Below, one piece after another: positions 36,531 to 48,953 of a stretch of 64,000 bases of DNA. The stretch is from Lithospermum erythrorhizon (taxonomy: Eukaryota; Streptophyta; Magnoliopsida; Boraginales; Boraginaceae). The notes under the pieces were generated by a model. The model ran no database searches, was not told where the DNA came from, and worked only from the letters and a program-made list of their open reading frames with translations. Numbering within the stretch: position 1 is the first letter of the stretch; every line of letters starts with the position of its first letter. A program made the translations under genes and the position numbers. Location of the stretch: contig JADFUC010001873.1 of NCBI GenBank assembly GCA_019722365.1, forward strand, positions 124,001 through 188,000, in the 5' to 3' direction.

Positions 36531-38414
36531 CTTTTTGTCGAAAATTGATTGTTGACTTTTTGTTGTTGTAAACCCTTATTTTGAATTTTGGCGTGTTTTT
36601 TTGATTGAATTGAAATATGGTTTAGTAATATATATTACGAAGGATCTTGTTTTTGCAGGATAATGGGTTTATATGGCCGGTTGGGTTGATTCACAATAAC
36701 ATAATTAGTTTCAGAAAGGAGTCCAAATTCCGATCCGATTGAGTATTCTGACTGATTCGTTAATATAATCACTACCCAATATCCTACTAATATAACGGTA
36801 ATATAACGAAATGCCTAATGAGTAGATTAATCAAGTCGGGTTACCTCGCTCAAATTTCACTACTACATACTAGAGTTTAGCATCCGCTAGGGTGAATCGG
36901 TAATGAGTGAAGTTGTAAACTGGTGTTTCGGCTCAATAACTTGTTGTCTTCATTGTTTACACTTCATTTTTCTCATAAAGATTGTATAATTTTGATAAAA
37001 AAATTAATATACTTCATAATCATTTTGTTTTATGTAAAAATTGAATTGGTCTTTCTCATATGACTTATTTTATTACTTTTTTCTTTTTTAGTCATACAAC
37101 GTTGATTAATTCTATTCCGCTATCTTGTGGTATTAATCTAGACCATCTAATCTCGAGATAAATCATATTGATAATGTCTTCTTTAACCAGTTTTTCCAAA
37201 TATTCATTGCACTTTGAAGTTTTATGTCCAAATCCTACTGAAATATTCCTTTTATTTCGCCCAAGAATAAAGAAGTTCCCTTTATTGAAGAACGGATTGT
37301 AATTTATACAAATTTCTAACTTGGGTTTCGATAACCTATAAAATACATATGCTTGTACAAGTAGGAAAAATCACTCAAAAATATGTGAATTTTTAATTTG
37401 TTTTTTCCTTGATTTAGTTCATTATTGTAAAATGGTCATCATATTTAATTTATACGTTAAAGTATATCAAGTTCAGAAAACATTAGATATGAGTTACTGA
37501 TCAAATAAGATGTGTTGCTAGAAAATGAAAAAATGTGAAATTGAACAATCTTTCGCTATGCAAGTGAACTTATCAAATATTAGTCCTTGATTTCATAAAT
37601 TAGCGATCAATTTTATTAGTAATTGATTTCATAAATTAACTCACCTATATAAAGTCAAATGAGTTATGACTCAGAATGGGTAGGGTTGAGTAGGGTTTTG
37701 GTTATACCCGATACTCGACCCTACTTTTTGGGCTTCACGATCCGAAACCCAATCCACCTCGAACATGTAAAACCTCGTTACTCCATTCGACTGGATGGGT
37801 AAATGGGTTTTACCCATTTCCTATTCAATTGCTTTAAATGTCATTTTATTTTTTCGAGTTGAAATTTTAACCATAAATTATTTTTAATTAATCATGAAAA
37901 ATTACATGAAGTAATATTATGAATTTCTTTTGATAAACTAGTCTAAAAATAAATAAAATTGTATTTATTAGACAAAGAATAAAATGTAATTAATTATCAA
38001 AATATATATATGGGTAGGGTTAACTCTATATTTGTAACTCGACTGGCCCGTGTAGGGTTGAGAAATGAGAAACCCATAACCCGACTCAAAACCCAAAATC
38101 CGCCAAAAAAACTCTACCCGAACAAGTAGGGTTGGTTGGGTACCCGTGTTATATTGCCATCCCTAGGCTCAACTCAAATAGTCATCTTGTCAAATGAAAA
38201 AATTTATTTCAATCTGAATCAACTCAAATAGTCACCAAAACCAAATCAAACTAAAAGTCCATCAAAATTCAAAACTTAGCCAAATCTCCTCTCTATATAT
38301 TTTCGATTTTTTCTTTCATTATTATTTAAATCTTTAGGGAACTACTTTTCGTACAAAAAATATTCCGCACCGATTAGGATATTTTTGTCCTTCATATATA
38401 AAGTTGAAAATAAA
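36531..38414. other. U2AF65 upstream region and spacer
   Basis: 36531-36700 holds the U2AF65 leader and promoter. A candidate hAT-type element spans about 37680-38166: it contains repeated GGGTAGGGTTGAGTAGGG and TACCCG words and ends GTGTTATATTGCCATCCCTA, a typical hAT MITE end; the opposite end is unclear. No gene. Confidence 0.4.
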
Positions 38415-38419
38415 CACAT

Positions 38420-41400
38420 TGTAAAGACAAATTTTCACAAGTCTAAATAAATTAAATATAAGACGCGAAAATTAGTAATTGCAAATCTCTATGCGATGTG
38501 AGTTGCAATCTCTATTTGTCCCCTAATTCTACTTTACAACTTTATTTAATTCAAGGACTTGAGGAGCTTGATCTTGAATTATCGAACTTGATAGCTTGAA
38601 ACTTGACTCTGACTTTAGTAGATCTTGACCTTGATTATTAAAGTGGTGCTTGAATTTGGATGGTTCATGATTTGAATGCAACTTGGTATTTGAAGCTTGA
38701 TGATTCGAACTTATATTGGTATTTGAAACTTGATGATTTGAATGTGTCTTTAACTTGTAAGCTTGTTGATTCGAATGTAGCTTGACCTTCGAGGCTTGAT
38801 GATCTGAATTTGGCTTACACTTTGAAGCTTATTGATCCTGACAATACTTATCCTTGAACACTTGATTGTTTGAATTTGTCTTAAGGACTTGATGGCTTGC
38901 AACTTTTAAATATTGCTTGATGCTTTAGGCTATTCCATAGCTTGAAACTTTGAATGTTTAGTTATTTGAACTATTGAATGCTTAAAGATTTGAATACGGA
39001 TTTGAAGTTCTTGAATTTGCATATTTGATTCTTTTTTGCAACTCTTGAACTTTCACTTGAAGATTTGAAGGTTGCTTTGAAGTTCTTGAAACTGAACCTT
39101 GAAGATTTGAATCTTTCTTGAAACTCTTGGAACTTGTCACTTGAAGATTTGAATGTTGGCGGAGAAGCTTGAAAGTGTAAAGAATTCTTGTTGCTTGAAG
39201 AATTCTATCTAGTCTTACGTTTTGCTTCTTCCTTCTTCCTCTTGGTGAATGAATTCCCTTCCCCCTCAAATGATAAGAATGCAAACTTCATATAGGCATT
39301 TGAGTAGGTAAATTCTTTGGCCCATTTACAATAGAGGCCCATTATCATAAAATTCTAATTAATTTTCTTTTATTTATTTATTTAAAAGATAAATGATAAA
39401 TTTTCATGTATTTGCAAACATTCTAAAATGATTTTATTTTTCATTTTATTTGGTGACAATTATGATTTTGTAATAATGTTGTAGACAATGAAAAATTATT
39501 AAAATAATTAAAATGATTAAGATGACTTAATCAAATTAATTAAAATCGAGCCACTAAAAAAATGACACATGACTAGGGTTCTCGATCGGGCCACATATTT
39601 AATGTGAAACCCTCAGATTTAACAAGGATTTTCGAGAAAATAGCTCTTTAATTAATAGTTCATTAAATTTAGGGTTCGAGACTAAAAAATCCCTTTGCAA
39701 TTTTATTATTAAAAATCTGGCCCTAGGGCCTCAAATTGAGGTTCCTCGAAGTTTCGGGTTCAAAATGGAGATTCCGTATATGAATGAAAGTAAAGGCTCC
39801 AAAAGGTCCGGGGTCAATATAAAAATATATTTGACCTAGAAAAAGACCTGGAACCTTTTTTTCTATACAAAATAGGAGCCCATTTCTTATTCTTGGAGGC
39901 AAAATAATTCTTAAATATCCGACGGTTCAGATCTTGCCTCAAAATTTACTCAATATCGATCCACCTAAAATTAAAACCAACCAATCATATAAACAAGTAT
40001 TCTGGCCCGAGGCCTATATAAACCCCCTAAATTTCGAAAATCCAAGGAAGAGTTTACATCAAAAATAAATAAAACATATGAGAAAATACAAAGGACACCT
40101 CCAAATTCTCTGGGTTAAATCTTAAAACCCAACATAAACACCACTTTGTGGTCGAAAACACCTCCCAAAGCCAGCCTCAAAAGAGGCGCTAAGGTGGAAT
40201 TACTCCACAAACGCAAGAATTTTCAAGGTTAGAAGCAAAAATCATGAGAATTGATATGCATTTCTCAAGAATGCTTCGAATATTGAGGAATGAGCTAAAA
40301 GCTCCTCGACATTCATAAATCTTGCATGAAACTTGAAAACCTCAGTTTGATTCATCAAGTTCCGTATATCCACCGAATATTCTACCTTATACTGAAAGTT
40401 CAGCAGAAACACGCCGCTAAGGCCTTTGCCCTCGATCGATCGGTGTTATCAACAAGATTGGGATACTCAACCTCATATTGATCATCACTACAATAACAAG
40501 CCGGCTAAGGTCAGTCAGAGTATAAACCAGAAGTGTACATTGCTTCAAAGCTTAAATCAAATCCAGTGAGACCAAATTTCACTAAGTCCTACCCTACAAA
40601 AATAAGTTACTAAGACCTTTATAGTACAAGCTAGATGCGTACATTGCTTCACATCTCAAATCCAATGAGGCCAAATCTTACTAGGTTACTCTACAGCAAC
40701 ACGATGTTAAGGCCGCTTATGTTATTACAGCAAGAACTGCATACTTCTTTAAACAACTCGTCATATCACTCCATACGTCTTTACAAGCCTCTGAAAGTTG
40801 TATCCAAAATCAAATCCCATCAAAGACAAGTACCATATCAAGGTACAAAGTCCCACCAAAGACAATTAGTATACCTACTAAGTCCCACAAGAAGCAGTAG
40901 CTTATTTAGCTACACAGTCCCACTTGGGGTACATCCCTTAAGTCCCACCACAGTGAAGCCCCTACACCGCAAAGACATTTTCGGTAAGTCCATCCAGCCC
41001 GACACGTCAAGATCGTCTGCCACTCCAAGCCTGCCCATACAACCAACACGGAATATGCCATATAAGCCCCGGCTTGACCATATCCAAATCCAAACCACTC
41101 TCAAGTCCATCAAGACCAGACACATATCCAAATTTCGCCATGGCACTCTATCCAAATTAAATTAAGACAAGTCGAGCTCATACCAAGCTCCTATCAAGAC
41201 TAAATCAAGTTACATCTCACCAAACTGCCAAGAAACGCTTGTGGATCCATAGTTTGACAATGATCCTCTGATTTTGATAAAAACCTCGCATTAATCGAAA
41301 TTTTTTCCTTATAGTGGATTTTATTTTGTACTTCTATAATAAATAATAAAAATTCTTCTTTGCATACAAATGTCACTTTGAAATATTTATTTGACTTGGA

Positions 41401-41501
41401 TGATTAATTAATAAACCTCATAATATATTTATTAATTTGAGATTTAGTAAAGTAATTCTACTTGGCATAATTTCGTTGGTTGTAAAATTTTAGTACCAAC
41501 A
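38420..41501 (-). repeat. 3' LTR of the gypsy-type element, interrupted by a nested solo LTR
   Basis: Matches the right LTR over 38420-39479 and 41374-41501. Without the 1,889-bp insert and its duplicated AATGT it would be about 1.19 kb, close to the 1,265 bp of its partner. Its first third is an array of short TTGAAGATTTGAA-like words. Confidence 0.85.
39480..41368 (+). mobile_element. Nested solo LTR (1,889 bp) with AATGT target duplication
   Basis: Starts TGTAGACAATGAAAAA and ends TTCTTCTTTGCATACA, so the tips are TGTA...TACA. It is flanked by AATGT at 39475-39479 and at 41369-41373, and the partner LTR has an unbroken site at this place (AATAATATCACTTTG). A TATA box (GGCCTATATAAACCC, about 40011) sits in the plus orientation, where an LTR promoter should be. 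No second LTR or internal domain, so it is solo. The open frame at 40635-41165 lies inside it and is not a gene. A large gypsy-type LTR is likely from its length. Confidence 0.8.
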
Positions 41502-43747
41502 GATTCGTCCTCGAAGCCGGTCACGTGTCTATAAAATTTGTTGGAGCTCCTTAGGAGTGAACGGGTTCGAGCACCCTATACGAACCAATCCGTTGCAACC
41601 TTGCAAAGTATTTCTTTGATTTGGGCATGGAGCCAGGTGGCCCTTTAAATTGCAACTAGACATGGCCGTGAATATGCCCTAGAAGAGTAGAAGGCTAGAA
41701 AAAAATGAATATACTTTGCCTCCTTGATTGGAATGAGACAAATCATGTCTCAAAAAGGTAATATAAGTCTTCTTTTATTTCCAGAGACCAACAAAGGAAG
41801 GTGGCACGACAAAATCTCAAATTGATGCTAATACCATAATGATCATGAAAACTGAGGCAAATAAACTTAAAAAGAAATGATTTCATCAGAGATTGACAAT
41901 CATTCACAAGGAAAAGTCCATTCTCAAATTTTACTTCCTTTTTTATACTCCTGAACTCCTATAAAGTATGATGTGTTGGTCTCATTCCCTCATCCATACG
42001 GAGCTAAGTAAATCAAGAATTTCCCAGAGGTAACTCTTCCTTTTCTTCTTCTTTTCTTGCAATTTTCTTTTTGCATTGTTTGGTCTGATGGTGCCCATAT
42101 TTGTCATTATTATTGCAAAAAACTTAATAACTAATATGCAAACGCCTCAATCCCTCATTTTCTCTTATATCATTACGACTTCGGCTCGACCTATTTGCGA
42201 AGAGTCAACTTCGATTCGACATACATCTCTTGGAGGTAATAAGTTCCATTATTCAATATTATTATTATTTTTCACCAGAGTATGTCATGCAATAGTCATA
42301 TCCATTAGCACGATATTACGTATGCACATGAATTTTTAGAGAAGACATTCCGGCTTTGCTTCGGCGTTTGTTAGCATGATAACTTCACTTTATTGATGAT
42401 TGTACACAAAAATGATTTTTCCGTCTGGATTGGTTTTGAAAATCACCATGTATGTATATGTACATCATCAATTATGTGGTAGGTTGGTGGTGTAGAGATC
42501 ATGCCACCTATGACTTTTTTTAACCTCCTTTGTTTGTTTGTTATCTTTGTTCAAATTATTACATTGAGGTCTCCATGCAAGCGCTAATCACTATGAGTAC
42601 ATATATTATCATCATTTAAGTTCAGGACTATATCAACAATCCGCCTAAAAATCTCAAGTTAGTTCTCAACTATGTCAGTAGTCCGCTTGAAAATTGTGAA
42701 GAAGTTTTAGGGGCTGTGTCAGCAGTCAGCCTGAAAGTTTCTGGACTATGTTAGCAGTCCTCCTGACAGTTTCAAGAAGTTTTTGTCTATATAGCAGTCC
42801 GCCTAAAATCTTGAAGCTCATGGGGGAGCATGAAGACTTGGCATTTGAGGCGTTTAAATTTCGGACCACATGGTAAAATCATTGGTACCTGTCAGCGATC
42901 CTACTAAAATCTTGAAGTCTCTGAACATCTAAGTATTAGGCTACATGGTAAAGACATTGGTACATGTCAGCGGCCCGACTGAAAGCTCCAGAAACAACCA
43001 TCAAAACTAGAATTTGAGAGCTTGATGAGCCAACATAAAGACGACAATAGATACTTGAAGTGTCAAAATATCCACAAAAGGTTAGTTCTTCATTATGTTC
43101 TGAGCTTGAATGGTATTCGCAAACAAGAAGATTATCAGAGTGTAGAAAGTATCAAGAGGATGACAATGTGCCACATCTAGAGCACGCAGTGCTGTGAGTC
43201 AGACGTGTTATGAAGGATTTGATTAGTATCGAACACACCTTCAAGAAGAGTAGCTTTAGCATGAAGATTTTTTTTTACTTAATGTTTTTTTTTTGAATTT
43301 ACTAATCACCAAGATTTTGTTACATGAGTTGACTGATCTAGAAATTCAATATGCCTATGTACCTCACTCATTTGTGAATGAGGATCAAGTCTAGTGTAAT
43401 TCTATCAATGTTATTTCACTTTAATAACGGTATTGCCGTTTATACTCATGCGAGCTAAGAGTTATATTTGATTTTCATTTGTAGGTAGTACCTACTCATA
43501 CCAAGGAGCAAACAGTTTAAACTCATGTCAAGGAAGATATGTAGACAGTTTAACCTCATGTCAAGGAGTATGCTTTAAATACTTTCAACTTGAGGGGTAT
43601 ATCGCTTTCAATTTTAAAGCCATATGTCAAAGATTTGCCCCCATTTTGATTATGCAATACCTTGATATTTGATGAACCTTTTCCTCCATATTTGTCAGCT
43701 AACGGATTCATATAAGGTGGAGAGTTATCTACACTTTTATTAGTAGA

Positions 43748-44950
43748 CTAAAAAACGTGACACGTTATATAATGGTTTTCTACTCTATCATCAAACTCTT
43801 CTATACCTGATAAGTATATGGTGTCGCTCTCGACTCCAGACGGATGTGTACTTATAAATGAATTGTTATCATCCAGTCCTTCAGGATTGTTCGCACTTGA
43901 CTCATTTTTACTTTCATCGCCTAACTCGATTATGTTTTTAATAGATCTTATTTCATGATCATCATCAAAGTCTCCCACACATGATGAACTTTCATCTATA
44001 GCCTCTTGGCTTGATTCTTTGAAGTTAATCTTGTTTCTACTTGTGCATAACTCCATGTCATGTGCTCTTGTAGCTAAGTCTTCAAAGCTTTTGGGCTTCA
44101 AACATTGTAAGATATATTGGAGCTCCCACTTCATGCCTCGAACACACATGTCAATGAAAGATGACTCACTAAGACAATCTTTGCAGTTGAGACTTAATGT
44201 CCTCTAACATTTGATGTATTCGAGAACATGTTCACCATAACTTTGCCTAACATTTGCAAGTTCAACCATGCTGACACTACGATGAGTGCTGAAGAAGAGA
44301 TCGAGAAACTCTTACTTCAGTTGATTCCAACTATCAATGGAGTTAGGCTCCAACTCAGTGAACCAGTCAAATGCATTTTCTTTGAGTGAGCGGATGAACT
44401 GAGCTTGACAAGATGATCTTCATATGTTCCAGCATTATTGCATGTCTCGATGATGTGAGCTATATGTTATTTAGCATTTCCTATACCATCAAACAATTGA
44501 AGATTGGGAGGTTGATAACCTTCTAGCATCTTCATCATATCAATGCATTGTGTGTATGGTTTTACATATGCATGAGATTTATTTTTCTTAACTTCAACCT
44601 TTCTCTTGATCGTTTCCATGATGACAAGTTTCAATTAATCCTGAAGGATGAAACCGTTGGAAGAGACTTATATGCTATTTTTAGCTTTGGATAATTTACT
44701 TTCCACTGGTTCACGTACTTCAGGAATGATAGGTGATGACATACATGTTTCACCATAGATCCCAACCTTTTGAATGAGTTTAGTTAATGAATCGTCTCTT
44801 CTTTGGAGGCAAGTTATAAATGCTTCAAGAGCCTTGGACAGCGATGCCACTTGCTCCTCCAACTTTGATGATGTATTACTCATCGAGGTCATGGTGATGA
44901 ACTTGATTGTATCTGTCTTGAGTAAAGGAGAGATTAGAGGTAGAGATAGT
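43748..44950 (-). pseudogene. Degenerate retrotransposon gag
   Basis: Read on the minus strand, fragments in several frames line up with a plant gypsy gag: an N-terminal coiled-coil stretch KLEEQVASLSKALEAF (about 44880-44830), then GYQPPNLQLFDGIGNAK, IETCNNAGTYEDHLVK, and, after further breaks, [20 protein letters not shown] followed by [10 protein letters not shown] (about 44130-44040) and an acidic tail. Stop codons and at least two frame changes interrupt it, so it cannot make a full capsid protein. Its presence sets the strand of the whole element. No zinc knuckle was seen. Confidence 0.75.
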
Positions 44951-44971
44951 TCCACCGGGCGTGCCAAAATT

Positions 44972-46236
44972 TGTAAAGACAAATTTTCACAAGTCCAAAG
45001 AAATTAAATCTAAGACGCGAAAATATGTAATTGCAAATGATGTTTGAAATTGATATTTGATTTATTCGATGTGAGTTGTAATCTCCATTTCTCCTCTGAT
45101 TCTACTTTACAACTTGTTCTTGAATTATCGAACTTGAAAGCTTGAAGACTTGATTGTGACTTTAGTGGATCTTGACCTTGATGATTAAAGTGGTGATTGA
45201 ATTTGGATGATTGATTATTTGAATGCAACTTGGTATTTGAAGCCTGATGATTCGAATGTGGCTTTGACTTGTAAGCTTGTTGATTCGAATGTAGCTTGAC
45301 CTTCGAGGCTTGATGATCTGAATTGCTTTTGAAGCTTATCGATTCAAACACAACTTATCCTTGAGCACTTGATTGTTTGAATTTATCTTGAGGACTTGAT
45401 GGCTTGCAACTTTTAAATGTTTCTTGATGCTTTGGGCTATTTGGTCACTTGAAACTTTGAATGTTTAATTATTTGAACTCCTGAATGCTTAAAGATTTGA
45501 ATACTGATTTGAAGTTCTTGAATTTGCAGATTTGAATCTTGCTTGCAACTCTTGAACTTATACTTAAAGATTTGAAGGCTGCTTTGAAGTTCTTGAATTT
45601 GCAGATTTGAATCTTACTTGCAACTCTTGAACTTGCACTTGAAGATTTGAAGGTTTCTTTGAAGTTCTTGAAACTAAAGATTGAAGATTTAAATCTTTCT
45701 TGAAACTCTTGGACTTGTCACTTGAAGATTTGAATGTTGGCGGAGAAGCTTGAAAGTGTCGAGAATTCTTGTTGCTTGAAGATTTCTCTCTTAGTCTAGC
45801 TCTTTGTTTCTTCCTTTTTATTCTTGGTGAATGAATTTCCTCCCCCTCAAATGTTGAGAATGCCCACTTTATATAGGCATTTGAGTAGGTAAAGGTTTTG
45901 GCCCATTTACAATAGAAGTCCATTGCCATAAAATTCTAATTAATTATCTTTTATGTATTTATTTAAAAGATAAATAATAAATTTTCATGTATTTACAAAC
46001 ATTTTAAACATCTTTAAGATAAATAATAAATTTTCATGGACAAAAACATTTTAAAAATGATTTTATAATTCATTTTATTTGGTGATAATTATAATTTTAT
46101 AATAATATCACTTTGCAATATTTATTTGACTTAGATAATTAATTAATAAACCTCATAATATATTTATTAATTTGAGTTTTAATTAATTAATTCCACTTGA
46201 CATAATTTGGTTGGTCATAAAATTTCAGTACCAACA
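44972..46236 (-). repeat. 5' LTR of the gypsy-type element (1,265 bp)
   Basis: Complete LTR, TG...CA, directly followed on the plus strand by the CACAT duplication. It shares the TTGAAGATTTGAA-rich array and the AATAATAT/CACTTTG junction that marks the empty site of the nested insert in the other LTR. It has a short local duplication (AGATAAATAATAAATTTTCATG, near 45970 and 46018) absent from its partner. Confidence 0.85.
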
Positions 46237-46241
46237 CACAT

Positions 46242-48398
46242 TTCTACCAAACTTGTTTAGAAAAAATAAAGCAAAACACTCTCAAACCTCAAACCCTAAT
46301 AACTCTCTCAATTCTCTTATGTTTCAATTTTTTCCATGAGATTTGAAACATTGAAGCTCCTCTTCACATAAAATATTCCATTTTTGCTCTGCTGTAGCTG
46401 AGTTTAACTATATAAATCCATTTGTCTCAATTATTTATTTGAAAATCTAATAATTGAATTTAACTTGGTTCAATTGTTGGTAATTGAGTTTTATTATTAC
46501 ATTTTATTTTAAAATTCAAGTATTTTAGTCTTCATCAATTTTAAGAGGTGTTATTTTTAGGAATTTTATAATGCTTTTAGCTGACTATTAATCTTAAGAG
46601 TGTCTTGGTGCTAGATTTTCATGAATTTGAGTGTGTTCTGATTTGTGATGGTGCTGATATAATTTGGGATCTACATTATTTTTAATTGTGAGATTTATAC
46701 AAGTTTTACTTGGTCTTTAACTATTTCCAACATCAATAACTTCTCAACTCCAAGCTTGCGCTCGTCTTTAAGTTTGCCGACCTCTTTTCTAGCTTACGCA
46801 CAATAAAGTTTCCACTTCGAAGCAAACATGTATTCTTTGATCCGAAATCAACAATGTATTCTTTGTAGACGGATTCTTTTGAGGCTTGTTTTGGTTTCCA
46901 TTGCTCTGTTTTGAATGTGGATGATACTCTTTCGAGACAATGTTTCTCTCATAGACAAGCTGGTGACATCGGCACTTTTCAACCGTGAATGAAGTGCATC
47001 GGGCCGCTTTGTCGAAAACTTATTGCTAGTTGTTGAGCTGGAAAACTGCTTCTTTTGTCAAAAACCTTGGATGTTTTAAGGGTTTATGAAAATTGAGTGC
47101 CGAGGTACTTGTCTGAAGAAGACTATGTTATGTGTCATGCTTTGTATCTTTGTAGGCATATATAATGTATGTAGTCCGAGTTTATTTGCATATGTGTCGT
47201 ATGCTCTGTGTGTTTGTAGGCATATGTGGCATATCCTTGGCTTGTTTTTAGTGTATTTATTTATTTATATGTGCTTCATCTAAATTTTAATTTTTATTTC
47301 TTTTAGCTAACCTTTTTTCAATCGATATAGGTGACAACTATAAGAAGATCTAAAGGTTCGACGGTAGTCCGTCGAGTACCATGTAGAATGGGTAGAAAAG
47401 ACCAAGATGAGGATTTGAAGATGTTCTTATATCACTTTGACGTTAATGAATGTATAAGTTGTTAAGTGATACACATTGTTTTGATGGGTTTCTTTGAATA
47501 GTTGTTTGAATGATGAATTTTATTAGGCTATTTGAAACTATTGTAAGTTGAACATGTCAATATTATTATAATATTGTATTATGTGGCATTTTTCTATTAT
47601 GCCATGTTGATGGGTTCGACATGTTATGTTTATGCCTTCATTTGAAAATAAATATAAATTCTCCGAAGAAGAAAATAATATAAACTAAGCTAATGGTCCA
47701 TAAAAAAATATATCCAATCGATCGATAGTGGAGTTCTAGGCATTGATCGGATTACTCGTATATAGATATGTCTCGAACCTTGACCATAAAAGCTTTGGGA
47801 ATCGAGCATTACAATCCTCGCACATGATTCTAATTGATAAGCATATCCATAAGAAAAATTGGACATTTCAAGTTGTATAAAAAGCATATTGAAAAAAAAA
47901 TTATAAATTGAAATAGATAGAATACACATTAAATTTCAAAAGAAATGGTTTCGAATGGCATATGTAACAGATGTTTCGACTTCAACAAAGACATGTACGG
48001 ATCTGCCTAGCTAATAGAATAACCGCAGACTAACATTGAAAGAACTGATAAAACTTCAACACTAAACAAAGCCACCGTCTCAATTTTCATCAGAACAAGC
48101 CCCATAATTCAACCAAAATTCAACCTTCTTCGCTTTAATTTCCTGCTACTCATCTCTTCCTCAACCTTTCTTCTACCAAATTTCTTCATATTTCATCATT
48201 GAAGAACACCGCCTCAAAAAAAAGAAAAAAGAAGAAGCACCACCTCAAAAAAAGAAAAAAGAAAAAGTCAACAACTCTATGAGGAAACAAACTACCATAG
48301 TCAATCTCTATTTATCCTTTGAAGATTTTCAGAAGTAAATTCACGGAAAACATTTGTTTTCATTGGAAAGTCGATTCTTGATAAATCAATGAATAAAC
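46242..48398. other. Spacer, nothing recognised
   Basis: AT-rich DNA without family-like ORFs. 47086-47280 is open but low-complexity (Cys/Tyr/Val-rich) and looks accidental. 48120-48300 is A/G-rich on the plus strand with two AAAAAAAGAAAAAAGAA words and may be leader sequence of the following ORF. Confidence 0.35.
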
Positions 48399-48953
48399 AT
48401 GTTCTTGACGCCGAGTGAAAGGACTGTGATTCGCCAGAGCAGGTACAAGGTGATGATGGATGCTGATGAAGGTAGACGGCGGAGAGAAGACAACATGATT
48501 GAGAAGTGGAAGAATAGAAGGAAGAAGAGTTTGTTTACGAAACGAAATGCAGAACTACAACTTCACTATCAAACATCAAATGTTTCACAAGTTGAAATAC
48601 AACTAAATGAGCTGCCATATTTGCCACATAAATCTCCGTTGACTGTTGAATGCAAAAATGAAACAATACTTTTTCTCTGGAAAGGACAACTCCACCCCAC
48701 CGAGTCAACATTTAAAACATCCCTGGATCGTGGTTTCGGCAAAGGAAAAAAGAGGCCACGTAAGCCTCAGGTTAGTAATCTTCATGATAATAATGAACTT
48801 GTTGTTGTTGTATTTCATAGTATACTAGACTATTGGAACAAGGATGTTCAAAGGGATATGATGGAAATTGATTATGAAGTTTTTGAGTCTTCAAACTCCT
48901 TGAAACAAAAAAGGGTAAATAAAGAATTAAATTATCATAAGAGGAAAAAATAG
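48399..48953 (+). CDS. IBB-domain ORF (importin-alpha N-terminus) lacking ARM repeats, 184 aa
   Basis: Residues 5-50 are an importin-beta-binding domain: RQSRYKVMMDADEGRRRRED then NMIEKWKNRRKKSLFTKRNA, very close to plant importin-alpha (RYKVAVDAEEGRRRREDNMVE). Importin-alpha uses this region to bind importin-beta, and its ten ARM repeats to bind cargo. Here the ARM repeats are not recognisable. What follows is a stretch (QLNELPYLPHKSPL ... ILFLWKGQLHP) that may be a very diverged remnant of an ARM segment with the NFCRGKPQPPF-type motif, then basic GKGKKRPRKPQ. After PQ the DNA reads CAG/GTTAGTAATC, a possible splice donor, so the last 60 residues could be intron read-through. Starts at a normal ATG. 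It may be a decayed importin-alpha retro- or gene fragment, or a small IBB-only protein. The IBB call is firm; whether it is expressed is unknown. Confidence 0.6.
   Translation: MFLTPSERTVIRQSRYKVMMDADEGRRRREDNMIEKWKNRRKKSLFTKRNAELQLHYQTSNVSQVEIQLNELPYLPHKSPLTVECKNETILFLWKGQLHPTESTFKTSLDRGFGKGKKRPRKPQVSNLHDNNELVVVVFHSILDYWNKDVQRDMMEIDYEVFESSNSLKQKRVNKELNYHKRKK

Larger units (their letters stand above)
38420..46236 (-). mobile_element. Gag-only Ty3/gypsy-type LTR retrotransposon with CACAT target duplication
   Basis: The two LTRs (38420-41501 and 44972-46236) begin TGTAAAGACAAATTTTCACA and end GTACCAACA as read on the plus strand, and the element is flanked by CACAT at 38415-38419 and 46237-46241. 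The gag remnant is on the minus strand, so the right LTR is the 5' LTR. Just inside it, on the minus strand, TGGCACGCCCGGTGG (44966 to 44952) fits a primer-binding site, and the minus strand of the LTR has a TATATAAA box near 45870. The 3.47-kb internal region has only gag-like sequence; no protease, reverse transcriptase, RNase H or integrase motif was seen, so it depended on a partner element. The size gap between LTRs is explained by the nested insertion at 39480-41368. Confidence 0.85.

Noticed and set aside
40635..41165. 176-codon ORF
   Set aside because: Lies inside the nested solo LTR and has no protein-family resemblance.
38420..41501. Deletion of 1.9 kb from the right LTR as the cause of unequal LTRs
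   Set aside because: The extra segment has TG...CA tips and an AATGT duplication, so insertion into the left LTR explains it better.
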